Source: Accumulibacter sp. (lineage in GTDB: Bacteria; Pseudomonadota; Gammaproteobacteria; Burkholderiales; Rhodocyclaceae). From it: 64,000 nucleotides of DNA. Of this stretch, positions 10,684-19,266 are shown piece after piece. Location: assembly GCA_024235695.1 (NCBI GenBank), contig JACKLX010000008.1, positions 1 through 64,000 of the forward strand, in the 5' to 3' direction. A model generated the notes under the pieces. It was not told where the DNA came from. It saw only the letters and a list, made by a program, of their open reading frames with translations, and did not search any database. Every line of letters starts with the position of its first letter. The first letter of the stretch is position 1. Both the position numbers and the translations under genes were made by a program.

Positions 10684-11336
10684 CAGAAAGCGACCACCAG
10701 ATGACCCGACGCGCCGCCCTGCGGATCGGTATCGGCGGCCCGGTCGGCTCCGGCAAGACGGCGCTGACCCTGGCCCTGTGCCTGGCCCTGCGCGACCGCT
10801 ACAGCCTTGGCGTGGTGACCAACGACATCTACACCGCCGAAGACGCGAAGTTCCTGGTCGAGCACGCGGCGCTGCCGCAGCAACGCATTCTCGGTGTCGA
10901 GACTGGCGGTTGCCCGCATACCGCGATCCGCGAGGACGCGTCGATCAACCTCGAAGCCGTCGCCCGGCTGACCACGGCCTTCCCCGATATCGAGATCGTT
11001 CTCGTCGAATCGGGTGGCGACAACCTGGCAGCGACCTTCAGCCCGGAACTCTCCGACCTGACGCTGTACGTGATCGACGTCGCTGCCGGCGAGAAGATTC
11101 CGCGCAAGGGCGGGCCGGGAATCACCAAGTCCGACCTGCTGGTGATCAACAAGACCGACCTCGCGCCAATGGTCGGCGCATCGCTGACCGTGATGGATCG
11201 CGACAGCCGCCGGATGCGCGGCGAGCGGCCTTTCGTGTTCAGCAACATGAAGACCGGCGAGGGACTCGCCGAGATCATCGGCTTCATCGAGGCGCAGGGC
11301 TTGCTGGACAGTTGCGGGCGAGCGCCGAGCGTCTGA
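10680..11336 (+). CDS. ureG: Urease accessory GTPase UreG
   Basis: SIMIBI-class GTPase that powers nickel insertion. The 218-residue protein has Walker [10 protein letters not shown] (residues 19-27), the metal-binding Cys-Pro-His motif ([11 protein letters not shown]), the conserved [17 protein letters not shown] segment, and the guanine-specificity motif NKTDLA. ATG 10680 overlaps the ureF stop, and a second ATG seven codons later is possible. It is the last gene of the urea unit. Confidence 0.96.
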   Translation: MTESDHQMTRRAALRIGIGGPVGSGKTALTLALCLALRDRYSLGVVTNDIYTAEDAKFLVEHAALPQQRILGVETGGCPHTAIREDASINLEAVARLTTAFPDIEIVLVESGGDNLAATFSPELSDLTLYVIDVAAGEKIPRKGGPGITKSDLLVINKTDLAPMVGASLTVMDRDSRRMRGERPFVFSNMKTGEGLAEIIGFIEAQGLLDSCGRAPSV

Positions 11337-11387
11337 CGCGGCATCGCCGCGGTGCGTCGAATTGCCGTGCGGCAAGCCGGCCCTTGC

Positions 11388-11416
11388 TTGACAAGCGCTG
11401 GCCGCACTTCCATTCT
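11388..11416 (+). promoter_or_regulatory. Possible sigma-70 promoter for the TRAP operon
   Basis: A perfect -35 box TTGACA (11388-11393) is followed after 17 nt by a poor -10 candidate CATTCT (11411-11416). It lies 109 nt upstream of dctP in the ureG-dctP gap, where a new transcription unit would be expected. The weak -10 keeps this tentative. Confidence 0.4.
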
Positions 11417-11524
11417 AGCGAGCGGTGCTGCCAGCCACTGGCCGCTACTGCCGCACGAAAACCGGGCGGGCTGCCGTCTGGTGGCGCCGGCGAACACCTT
11501 GAAACCGCGATACGAGGAGACGAA

Positions 11525-12529
11525 ATGAAACTGCATTCACTGCTGTCGCCGTTGCTGCGCCAGTCGTTGGCGGCCCTGTCTGCCATCGCTCTTGCCTTCT
11601 CCGCTTCTGCCGAGACCAAGTGGGACATGCCGACACCGTATCCGGTGAGCAACTTCCATACCGAAAACATCCAGCAGTTTGCCGCCGACGTCGATGCCGC
11701 CACCGGGGGCAGGCTGAAGATCACCGTCCATGCCAACGGCGCGCTGTACAAGGCCAACGAAATCAAGCGTGCCGTGCAGGGTGGTCAGGCGCAGATCGGC
11801 GAGATCATCATCTCCGGAGCGTCCAACGAAGATCCGTTGTTCGCCCTCGACACCATTCCCTTCCTGGCCAGCAGCTACCCACAAGCGAGGGCGCTGTGGC
11901 AGGCGTCACGCGCCAAGATCGAGGAGCGCTTCGCCAGGCAGGGGCTGAAGGTGCTGTTCTCGGTGCCGTGGCCGCCGCAGGGGATCTATTCCAAGGTGGC
12001 GCTGAATTCGTCGGCCGACCTGAAGGGCGTGAAGATTCGCTCCTATAGCCCGACGGTGGCGCGGATGATCGAATTGATGGGTGCCCAGCCGGTGACCGTG
12101 CAGGCCGCCGAGCTGACCCAGGCGCTGACCACCGGCGTCGTCTCGGCGAACATCACCTCGGCATCGACCGGCTACGACTCGAAGAGCTGGGAGCAGTTGG
12201 GCTATTACTTCGACGTCCAGGCCTGGTTGCCGAAAAACGTCGTGATCGTGAACCAGAAGCAGTTCGACAGCCTCGACAAGGCGACCCGCGACGCGCTCTT
12301 GAAGGCCGGCGCAGCAGCCGAACTGCGTGGCTGGAAGACGTCCGAGGAGAAGACCCTGTGGTACGTCGAGCAACTGAAGAAGAACAACATGAAAGTCCTG
12401 CCCGCTTCGGCGGACTTGCACAAGGACCTGGTCGCTGTCGGTGACCGGATGACCAAGGAATGGCTGGAGCAGGCCGGTGCCGACGGTCAGCAGGTGTACG
12501 ACGCCTATCGCAAGGCGATAAAGAAATAG
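11525..12529 (+). CDS. dctP: TRAP transporter substrate-binding protein, DctP family
   Basis: Periplasmic receptor of a tripartite ATP-independent transporter (334 residues). A signal peptide covers residues 1-29, ending ALAFSASA. The DctP fold follows, with features such as GGRLKITVHANGALYK, the substrate-contact region around KGVKIRSYSP, and TGVVSANITS. Start ATG 11525 follows GAGGAG (11514-11519). DctP proteins bind carboxylates, and the conserved Arg that binds the carboxyl group is plausibly in KIRSYSP. The exact substrate cannot be told from sequence. It forms an operon with dctQ and dctM. Confidence 0.9.
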   Translation: MKLHSLLSPLLRQSLAALSAIALAFSASAETKWDMPTPYPVSNFHTENIQQFAADVDAATGGRLKITVHANGALYKANEIKRAVQGGQAQIGEIIISGASNEDPLFALDTIPFLASSYPQARALWQASRAKIEERFARQGLKVLFSVPWPPQGIYSKVALNSSADLKGVKIRSYSPTVARMIELMGAQPVTVQAAELTQALTTGVVSANITSASTGYDSKSWEQLGYYFDVQAWLPKNVVIVNQKQFDSLDKATRDALLKAGAAAELRGWKTSEEKTLWYVEQLKKNNMKVLPASADLHKDLVAVGDRMTKEWLEQAGADGQQVYDAYRKAIKK

Positions 12530-12582
12530 ATCCGCGCGAAGCTCGCGCCGCCGTCGTGGCGGCCTGAGCGCCGCGGCCGGCG

Positions 12583-13101
12583 ATGCGCACGCTGCTCAAC
12601 CTGATCTATCGCGCCACCGGCGCCGCCGCGGCGCTGTTCCTGGTCGGCGTTCTGGTGATGGTGATCACCGGCATCGTCAGCCGCGAGCTCGGCATCTACG
12701 TTCGCGGTACCGACGACTACGCCGGCTACTGCATGGCCGCCGCCGGCTTCCTGGCGCTTGCCTACACCTTCAAGCACGGCGAGCACATCCGGGTGACCTT
12801 GCTCATCGAGCGACTTTCGGGCGGGCCGAAAAAGGTGCTCGAATGGCTCGCGCTGGCCTTCGGAACGCTGATCAGCGGCACCCTGGCGTGGTACAGCGTC
12901 CGCCTGGTGGTCAATTCCCGGCGGTTTCACGACATTTCCCAGGGGGTCGACGCGACGCCGCTGTGGATCCCGCAGCTGGCCATGGCGATCGGTGCCGTGG
13001 TCTTGCTGTTGGCCTTCGTCGACGATCTGTTGCTGAGCAGTCTCGGTCGGCCGCCGGCACGTCTGCACAAGCCCGCTGGCGACGCGGCACGGATCGAGTG
13101 A
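12583..13101 (+). CDS. dctQ: TRAP transporter small permease, DctQ family
   Basis: Small membrane subunit of the TRAP transporter (172 residues). It has four hydrophobic segments (about residues 12-34, 45-62, 85-108 and 127-147) and the typical DctQ elements: an early ISRELG motif and the central GEHIRVTLL. It lies between dctP and dctM, 53 nt after dctP and 13 nt before dctM. Confidence 0.9.
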   Translation: MRTLLNLIYRATGAAAALFLVGVLVMVITGIVSRELGIYVRGTDDYAGYCMAAAGFLALAYTFKHGEHIRVTLLIERLSGGPKKVLEWLALAFGTLISGTLAWYSVRLVVNSRRFHDISQGVDATPLWIPQLAMAIGAVVLLLAFVDDLLLSSLGRPPARLHKPAGDAARIE

Positions 13102-13114
13102 TCGGGGCTCGCGC

Positions 13115-14413
13115 ATGGACCTCTTGATCGCTGTTGCGCTGGTCGTTGTCCTGCTCGCCTTTCTTGCCGGCGGTGTCTGGATCGGCCTGGCCCTGGCCGC
13201 GGTTGGATACGCCGGCATGCTGATTTTCACGCCGCGCGCGCCGGGCGACGCGATGGCGGTGACCATCTGGGGATCGAGTTCGGGCTGGACGCTGACCGCC
13301 CTGCCACTGTTTCTGTGGATGGGCGAGATACTCTTTCGCACGCGCCTCTCGGACGACATGTTCAAGGGGCTGTCGCCGTGGCTCGAGCGTATTCCCGGCC
13401 GCCTGCTGCACGCCAACATCATCGGCTGCACGATCTTCGCCGCCGTTTCCGGCTCGTCGGCGGCGACTTGCGCGACGATCGGCAAGATCACCCTGCCCGA
13501 GCTGAGCAAGCGCGGTTATCCGGATCACATGGCGATCGGCACGCTGGCGGGAGCCGGCACCCTGGGGCTGCTGATTCCGCCGTCGATCATCATGATCGTC
13601 TACGGTGTCGCGGCGGAGGTGTCGATTGCCAAGCTGTTCATCGCTGGCGTCTTGCCGGCCTTGCTGCTGGCAGCGCTGTTCATGGGCTGGGTGGTGATCT
13701 GGGCCTTGCGCCACCCGCAACAGGTGCCGTCGGTCGACCAAGCGACGACGCTGGTAGAGAAGCTGGCGGCATCGCGCAACCTGATTCCGGTGGTGCTGCT
13801 GATCGTCGCCGTGCTCGGTTCGATCTACGCCGGTGTCGCCACCGCGACCGAGGCCGCCGGTCTTGGCGTCGTCGGCAGTCTGCTCATCGCCCTGGCACAG
13901 CGCTCGCTGAGCTGGCCAAACTTCCGCGACAGCCTGATGGGCGCCACCCGGCTGTATTGCATGATCGCGCTGATCCTCTCGGGTTCGTCGTTCCTGACGC
14001 TGGCCATGGGCTACATCGGCCTGCCACGACAGCTGGCCGAATGGGTCGCTTCGCTGGGCCTGACGCCGGGCCTGCTGCTGCTGGTCCTGGGCATCCTGTT
14101 CATCGCTCTCGGTTGCTTTCTCGACGGCATTTCAATGGTCGTTCTGACCATGGCGGTGCTCTTGCCGACAGTGACCGCGGCCGGCATCGATCTGATCTGG
14201 TTCGGGGTATTCATCGTGCTGGTCGTCGAGATGGCGCAGATTACCCCGCCGGTCGGTTTCAACCTGTTCGTTCTGCAGGGGATGACCGGACGGCAGATGA
14301 CCGAGATCGCGCGCTTCACAACGCCGTACTTCGTGCTGATGTGCGTCGCCGTCACCATCACCTACTGGTTTCCGGGCATCGTCGCCTGGTTGCCGGCCAA
14401 GATGATCGGTTGA
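13115..14413 (+). CDS. dctM: TRAP transporter large permease, DctM family
   Basis: Large ion-coupled permease of the TRAP transporter (432 residues), with about twelve hydrophobic segments. Family features include GSSAATCATIGKITLPELSK, the GTLGLLIPPSI motif in the first half and the matching ITPPVGFNLFVLQG motif in the second half. Length and motif order are normal. It ends 73 nt before the 3' end of the oppositely oriented cheR. Confidence 0.93.
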   Translation: MDLLIAVALVVVLLAFLAGGVWIGLALAAVGYAGMLIFTPRAPGDAMAVTIWGSSSGWTLTALPLFLWMGEILFRTRLSDDMFKGLSPWLERIPGRLLHANIIGCTIFAAVSGSSAATCATIGKITLPELSKRGYPDHMAIGTLAGAGTLGLLIPPSIIMIVYGVAAEVSIAKLFIAGVLPALLLAALFMGWVVIWALRHPQQVPSVDQATTLVEKLAASRNLIPVVLLIVAVLGSIYAGVATATEAAGLGVVGSLLIALAQRSLSWPNFRDSLMGATRLYCMIALILSGSSFLTLAMGYIGLPRQLAEWVASLGLTPGLLLLVLGILFIALGCFLDGISMVVLTMAVLLPTVTAAGIDLIWFGVFIVLVVEMAQITPPVGFNLFVLQGMTGRQMTEIARFTTPYFVLMCVAVTITYWFPGIVAWLPAKMIG

Positions 14414-14486
14414 AGCACCGTCGTCGCCGCCCGGCCGAGCGGCGGAGGGGCTGACCGGCGGTGACCCTTCGCGCAGCGTCCCCTGG

Positions 14487-15299
14487 CTACTCCGGCTGCC
14501 GGTAGATCGTCGGTCGTACCGGCAACAGGCGGTCGGTAATGCCATTCAGCGATTCCGAGTGGCCGACGATGAAGTGGCCGCCGGGGAGCAGCCGCGGCAG
14601 CAGGTTGGCAACGACCTTGCGCTTGGTTGCGGCATCGAAATAGATCATCACGTTGCGCAGGAAGATGACGTCGAAAGCGCCGACCCCGGGGCTCACCGCC
14701 TGGGTCAGATTGACCTGCGCGAAGCGCACCTGCTGGCGAATCCTCGGTGCAATCAGAAAGGTCTCGCGGGGAGATTTCGCGTCCGGCAGGCAGTACTTGC
14801 GCATGCAGGCGGCGGGAATACCTTCATTGCGCTGAAGCGGGTAGCGGCCGGTCCGCGCCCTGGCCAGCACCTGCGTGCTGATGTCCGAAGCGAAAACCTC
14901 CCACGGCGCATGCGGCAGGCTCTCGGCGAGAACCATCGCGATGCTGTACGCCTCCTCGCCGCTCGAGCAGGCAGCGCTCCAGATGCGAAAGTTTCCGCGC
15001 TGCCGGCGAGTCGCCAGAAGCTCGTCGCGGAGAAAGTCGAAGTGTCTCGATTCACGGAAGAAATAGGTCTCGTTGGTGGTCAGCAGATCGATCATCGTCT
15101 GCACTTCTTCAGGGTGCCTGCCGCCGGTGAGCAGCCGGTAATAGTCGCTGAAGCTGTCGAGCTGGCGTTCCCTGAGGCGGCGCTGCAGGCGGCCGACCAG
15201 CAGCACCTTCTTGCTGTCGGCCAGATGGATGCCGGCGAGGGTGTGGATAAGGCGCTGAAAGAGCGAGAATTCCTGGTCGGTGATCGCCGCCTGGTCCAT
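14487..15299 (-). CDS. cheR: CheR-type protein-glutamate O-methyltransferase
   Basis: S-adenosylmethionine-dependent enzyme that methylates glutamates on chemoreceptors. The 270-residue protein has the helical CheR N-domain (residues 5-60), the family signature TTNETYFFRE (74-83), the SAM-binding loop WSAACSSGEEAYS (107-119), and NVMIYFD further on. The start at 15299 matches the usual CheR N-terminus; two ATGs up to 90 nt further upstream are possible but add a stretch without family character. No cheA, cheW, cheB or receptor gene lies nearby, so its partner is elsewhere, or it belongs to a non-motility signalling path. Confidence 0.92.
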   Translation of the reverse strand: MDQAAITDQEFSLFQRLIHTLAGIHLADSKKVLLVGRLQRRLRERQLDSFSDYYRLLTGGRHPEEVQTMIDLLTTNETYFFRESRHFDFLRDELLATRRQRGNFRIWSAACSSGEEAYSIAMVLAESLPHAPWEVFASDISTQVLARARTGRYPLQRNEGIPAACMRKYCLPDAKSPRETFLIAPRIRQQVRFAQVNLTQAVSPGVGAFDVIFLRNVMIYFDAATKRKVVANLLPRLLPGGHFIVGHSESLNGITDRLLPVRPTIYRQPE

Positions 15300-15799
15300 C
15301 AGCCCGCTGCCCTTGTCCGGCCCAGCGCCAGCGTAGCCCACCGGTAACCCGCAGGGTGCAGATCGGCTCGCCATGGAGTTGCGTCGCATTCGCTCATCAC
15401 CGTCAATGCTGCGCCATTGCCGGCGGTTGCTGCAAGTCCTGCCGATGTTCGCCATCGCTGCCCGTGGCCACATTGTTTTTATCGATATATATCAATGTGT
15501 TCTAGAATGACCCGTGATCTTGTGCGCGATCGGGCTAAAGAAAGGCGGCGAAGTGTGCGTTATTTCTCTTGTTGGCAGCCGCGAAGGACGTATGCTGCCT
15601 TCGTTCAGAAGTGTCGTCGCACAGGTCGCAGGAAACCGTTCGAGCGGCGCTTGTCGTCCGGCTGACCGGTGGCACAGCAACTGGATCGATCGCGGTCGCT
15701 GCCGACGGGATCGGGGCAGGCAGTTCTCCTCTGGGTCGGCGGCCAACTCAGGTGCAATGGCGCGAGTGTTGAACGAAAAGAACGCATTGGCAGACCTGG
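15300..15799. other. Long intergenic region between cheR and the exopolysaccharide operon
   Basis: No gene is supported here. It begins with GC-rich sequence behind cheR. It contains an AT-rich patch at about 15474-15510 with a perfect 10-bp palindrome GATATATATC (15484-15493), strikingly different from the surrounding base composition. It then runs to the promoter region of the exopolysaccharide operon. It is a plausible site for regulator binding. Confidence 0.5.
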
Positions 15800-15836
15800 G
15801 GCGACACTTTTGCCTGCAGGGACAATTCAACTATAC
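15800..15836 (+). promoter_or_regulatory. Candidate promoter(s) of the exosortase A exopolysaccharide operon
   Basis: Two overlapping readings exist. A sigma-54-like element has GG at 15800-15801, exactly 10 nt, then GC at 15812-15813, with the -12 side TTTTGC matching TTGC well and the -24 side GGC matching only partly. A sigma-70-like element has TTGCCT (15811-15816), 16 nt, then TATACT (15833-15838). Either would give a leader of about 85-100 nt before the first gene. RpoN with PrsK/PrsR is known to control PEP-CTERM genes in related floc-forming betaproteobacteria; which promoter works here is not decided by sequence. Confidence 0.42.
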
Positions 15837-15925
15837 TGTGGCGCGCTCGACGATACCCGTCAGCGCGAAGTCTCGGGGATTTGCCGCAAACTGTTTCCAG
15901 GCCGGCGATTAATAAGGAGAGGATC

Positions 15926-16555
15926 ATGCTTACACGCCTGCACCATGTCATCGGCGCCGCGTTTCGTTGGGTTGTTTTCGGCGTGCTCGGCGCGCTCGTT
16001 GTGGCTTGTGCTACCCCCTATCCGCCAGCACCGGAAGTGGCGGCTTCGCCGGATTATCGCTATCTGATCGGCCCGGGCGACAACGTCAATATCATCGTCT
16101 GGCGCAATCCCGAGCTTTCGCTTTCGGTTCCGGTGCGGCCCGACGGCATGATCGCCGGGCCGCTGATCGAAGACATGCCGGCGATGGGCAAGACGCCGAC
16201 GATGTTGGCGCGCGACATGGAAAAAGCGCTGGGGACGTTCATTCGTGATCCGGTGGTGACCGTCGTGGTGACCAGCTTCATCGGCAACCAGAGCGAGCAG
16301 ATCCGGGTCATCGGCGAGGCCTCGAAACCGCAGGCGCTGCCGTACCGGCAGAAGATGACCCTGCTCGACGTGATGATTGCGGTTGGCGGGTTGACCGATT
16401 TTGCCGACGGCAATGGCGCGACGCTGCTGCGTGCCTCCGAAGACAACAAACAGTACAGCGTCCGTCTCGGCGACCTGATCCGGCGCGGCGACGTTTCGGC
16501 CAACGTCGATGTCAAGCCAGGCGACGTACTGGTCATTCCGCAGAGCTGGTTCTGA
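15926..16555 (+). CDS. XrtA-system polysaccharide export lipoprotein (Wza/EpsA family)
   Basis: Outer-membrane export protein for the polysaccharide (209 residues). A lipoprotein signal is visible, with lipobox LVVAC, so the mature protein starts at the Cys near residue 29. The mature part has the polysaccharide export (Poly_export) domain beginning DYRYLIGPGDNVNIIVWRN, then a SLBB-type segment (RVIGEASKPQALPYRQKMTL). It matches the pattern of exosortase-associated export proteins, which are shorter than Wza. ATG 15926 follows a strong AAGGAG (15914-15919). First gene of the operon. Confidence 0.9.
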   Translation: MLTRLHHVIGAAFRWVVFGVLGALVVACATPYPPAPEVAASPDYRYLIGPGDNVNIIVWRNPELSLSVPVRPDGMIAGPLIEDMPAMGKTPTMLARDMEKALGTFIRDPVVTVVVTSFIGNQSEQIRVIGEASKPQALPYRQKMTLLDVMIAVGGLTDFADGNGATLLRASEDNKQYSVRLGDLIRRGDVSANVDVKPGDVLVIPQSWF

Positions 16556-16655
16556 GCGACCCCGCGTGCGTGTTTCGAGATGACCGTCCTGGCCGTCGCG
16601 TTCCCCGGGGCGCGACGGGCCATCCTCCAACCGATACCGATAGAGTCTGAATCCG

Positions 16656-18218
16656 ATGGATGAACTGCTTCGACAAGCGACAACGGTCCTGCGCGGAATG
16701 TGGAAACGTCGCTGGCTGGGGATCGTCGTCGCCTGGGTGGTTGGCCTGGCCAGCGTCGCGGCGGTGCTGGCGATACCCGACAAATACGAAGCTTCGGCAC
16801 GGATCTATGTCGATACCCAGTCGATCCTGCGGCCACTGATGTCGGGTCTGGTGACGCAGCCCAATATCGACCAGCAGGTGATGATGTTGAGCCGCACGCT
16901 GATTACCCGGCCGAACGTCGAGAAGCTGATCCGCATGGCCGACCTCGACCTCAAGATCGAGTCCAAGGCCGAGAAGGATGCACTGGCCGAAACGCTGATG
17001 TCGTCGCTGAAGATCGGCAACACCTCACGCGACAATATCTACACGATCAACTATCGCGATACCCAGCCCGACCATGCCAAGCGCGTCGTCCAGTCGCTGG
17101 TATCGATCTTCGTCGAATCGAACCTCGGTGACGCGCGCCGCGACTCGGAGTCGGCCCGCAAGTTCCTCGACGAACAGATCAGCAGCTACGAGAAGAAGCT
17201 CGAGGAAGCGGAGGCGCGGCTGAAGGAATTCAAGCTGCGCAACCTCGGGACGCAGAGCACCGAAGGCAAGGACCATTTCACGCGGATGACGACCACCGCG
17301 GCACTGCTCGAGCAGAGCAAGCTCGAGTTGCGCGAGGCCGAGCAATCCCGTGATGTGCTCAAACTCCAGATCGTCGGCGAAGAGCCGTCGCTGGTACCGG
17401 ATCTCAGCCAGCCACCGGCGATTTCAGGCGTGTCGGTTCCCGAGATCGACGGTCGTCTGGACGTCTTGCAGCGAAATCTCGACTCGCTGTTGCAACGTTT
17501 CACCGACAAGCATCCGGACGTCGTCAGCACGCGCCGCCTGATCAAGGAGCTGGAAGAGGAGAAGCGCAAGGAGATCATTGCCCGGCGCAAGGTGGCGCTC
17601 TCGAGCCCGGCGACGGCGGTGACCAGCAACCCGGTACATCAGCAACTGAGAATCTCCGTTTCGCAGGCCGAGGCGAACGTTGCCGCTCTGCGCACGCGCG
17701 TCGCCGAATACCAGGCGCGCTATGAGCAGATGAAGGAGGCGGTGAAGCTGATGCCGCAGATCGAAGCCGAGTTCGCGCAACTCAACCGCGATTACGACAT
17801 CAACAAGAAGAACTACGAGCAACTCGTGCAACGTCGTGAATCGGCGAGCATGGGTAGCGAGATCAACAACACCGTCGGCGTCGATTTTCGCCTGATCGAC
17901 CCGCCGCGTGTCTCGCCGAAGCCGGTGGCTCCCAATCGCGCGCTGTTCCTGCCGCTGACGCTGGTACTCGCGCTGGTCGCCGGGGTCGCCGTGACCTTCG
18001 CGGCCAGCCAGATTCGCCCGGTGTTCTTCGATTCGCGCTCCTTGCGGGAGGTCTGCGGTCTGCCGTTGCTGGGGACGGTTTCGATGCTCACCGATGATGC
18101 GACGAAGCGTCGTGAAAAAAGGGACCTGGTGCGCTTCGCGGCAGCGTGCGTCTCGCTGGTCGCTGCCTATGGTGCGGGGCTGCTGGCCTTGTTCCTTTTT
18201 TCCGTCCGTACTGCCTGA
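16656..18218 (+). CDS. XrtA-system polysaccharide chain-length determinant
   Basis: Inner-membrane Wzz/GNVR-type polysaccharide co-polymerase (520 residues). There is a transmembrane segment near residues 20-40, and a long periplasmic coiled-coil region with Lys/Glu-rich helices (about 160-400). A conserved GNVR-like stretch before the C-terminal membrane segment (about 427-448) includes DPPRVSPKPVAPNR. A final hydrophobic segment lies at about 488-510. It agrees with the chain-length family found in exosortase A clusters. The next gene is the tyrosine kinase that normally partners such proteins. Confidence 0.9.
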   Translation: MDELLRQATTVLRGMWKRRWLGIVVAWVVGLASVAAVLAIPDKYEASARIYVDTQSILRPLMSGLVTQPNIDQQVMMLSRTLITRPNVEKLIRMADLDLKIESKAEKDALAETLMSSLKIGNTSRDNIYTINYRDTQPDHAKRVVQSLVSIFVESNLGDARRDSESARKFLDEQISSYEKKLEEAEARLKEFKLRNLGTQSTEGKDHFTRMTTTAALLEQSKLELREAEQSRDVLKLQIVGEEPSLVPDLSQPPAISGVSVPEIDGRLDVLQRNLDSLLQRFTDKHPDVVSTRRLIKELEEEKRKEIIARRKVALSSPATAVTSNPVHQQLRISVSQAEANVAALRTRVAEYQARYEQMKEAVKLMPQIEAEFAQLNRDYDINKKNYEQLVQRRESASMGSEINNTVGVDFRLIDPPRVSPKPVAPNRALFLPLTLVLALVAGVAVTFAASQIRPVFFDSRSLREVCGLPLLGTVSMLTDDATKRREKRDLVRFAAACVSLVAAYGAGLLALFLFSVRTA

Positions 18219-18227
18219 GGAAAAGCG

Positions 18228-19226
18228 ATGAGCCTCATTGAACAAGCGGCGAAGCGGCTGGCACAGCTGCGCAGCGCCGGCGTCGAGGTCCCCGGTGCGG
18301 TCGCCGGCGACGCCGATCCCCGGGCCGAAAGCAGGCCCGTCGAAGCCGCCACCGAAGCGGCAAGCAAGTCTCGCTCGCAGGCGGCAGCGGCAGCGGATCT
18401 CAAGCGTCAGCGGGCGGCGATGGCCAGCGATTCGCCGCTTCCGTCAACCGGTGCGGCAGTCTCTCGTCGTATCGATCTAGACCTCAACGCGTTGACCGCC
18501 AGCGGCCTGATCAGCCCGGAGGCGCCGCGCTCGCAGCTGGCCGATCAATACCGGGTGATCAAGCGGCCCTTGATCGCCAACGCCATGGGCAAGGGCGCAG
18601 CACCGATCAAACGCGGCAACCTGATCATGGTTTCGAGCGCGCTTTCGGGCGAGGGCAAGAGCTTCACGGCGATCAATCTGGCGATGAGCATTGCCATGGA
18701 GCTGGACAACACGGTGATGCTGGTCGATGCCGATGTTCCGAAACCCTCGGTGCTCAAGATGCTCGGCTTGCCGCCTTCACGCGGTCTGCTCGACGTGCTG
18801 ACCGACGACTCGGTCGATCTCTCGCAGGTGCTGATCAAGACCAACGTCGAAACGCTGAGCATCCTGCCGAGTGGCACGCAGCATGCACGCGCGACCGAAC
18901 TGCTGGCCAGCACGGCGATGGTCAACCTGCTCGAAGAAATGGCCAGTCGCTATCCGGACCGGATCATCATTTTCGACTCGCCGCCGTTGCTGATGACCAC
19001 GGAATCGCGCGCGCTGGCCACCCACATGGGACAGGTGGTGGTGGTGGTGAAAGCAGAAAGCACCGTCCGCAGTGACGTCCAGCACGCTCTGGCAGCCATT
19101 GAGTCGTGCCCGGTGAAGCTGATGCTGCTCAACCAGGCTCGCACAAGCACCCAGGATGGCTATGGATACGGCTACGGATACGGATACGGCTATGGTGGCT
19201 ACGGTTATGGTTCAGACAGTGCTTGA
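18228..19226 (+). CDS. XrtA-associated tyrosine autokinase (BY-kinase)
   Basis: Cytoplasmic bacterial tyrosine kinase that controls polysaccharide assembly with the chain-length protein (332 residues). Walker A is SALSGEGKS (137-145), Walker A' is VMLVDADVP (163-171) and Walker B is IIIFDSPPL (247-254). The N-terminal 100 residues are low-complexity and Ala-rich. The C-terminus is a run of alternating Tyr and Gly with eight tyrosines before the end SDSA, the expected autophosphorylation tail but unusually regular. Start ATG 18228 follows GAGGAAAAG, 9 nt after the chain-length gene. Confidence 0.92.
   Translation: MSLIEQAAKRLAQLRSAGVEVPGAVAGDADPRAESRPVEAATEAASKSRSQAAAAADLKRQRAAMASDSPLPSTGAAVSRRIDLDLNALTASGLISPEAPRSQLADQYRVIKRPLIANAMGKGAAPIKRGNLIMVSSALSGEGKSFTAINLAMSIAMELDNTVMLVDADVPKPSVLKMLGLPPSRGLLDVLTDDSVDLSQVLIKTNVETLSILPSGTQHARATELLASTAMVNLLEEMASRYPDRIIIFDSPPLLMTTESRALATHMGQVVVVVKAESTVRSDVQHALAAIESCPVKLMLLNQARTSTQDGYGYGYGYGYGYGGYGYGSDSA
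19158..19211 (+). repeat. Hexanucleotide repeat encoding the (Tyr-Gly)n kinase tail
   Basis: Imperfect tandem copies of a 6-bp unit GGNTAY code for alternating Gly and Tyr. There are six regular Tyr-Gly pairs, an extra Gly, then two more. The codons vary (TAT/TAC, GGA/GGC/GGT), but runs such as TACGGATACGGA are identical. In-frame slippage could change the number of phosphorylatable tyrosines. Confidence 0.85.
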
Positions 19227-19266
19227 GCGAGTTCGGCGCGCTGCCGGCGGGCGACATGCCTGTTCA

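Noticed and set aside
15484..15493. GATATATATC as part of a mobile-element end or origin
   Set aside because: No flanking repeats, transposase or initiator gene was found; a regulator site is the more economical reading.
19159..19211. CRISPR or minisatellite array
   Set aside because: The repeat lies inside the coding frame, is 6 bp long and matches an expected Tyr-rich kinase tail.
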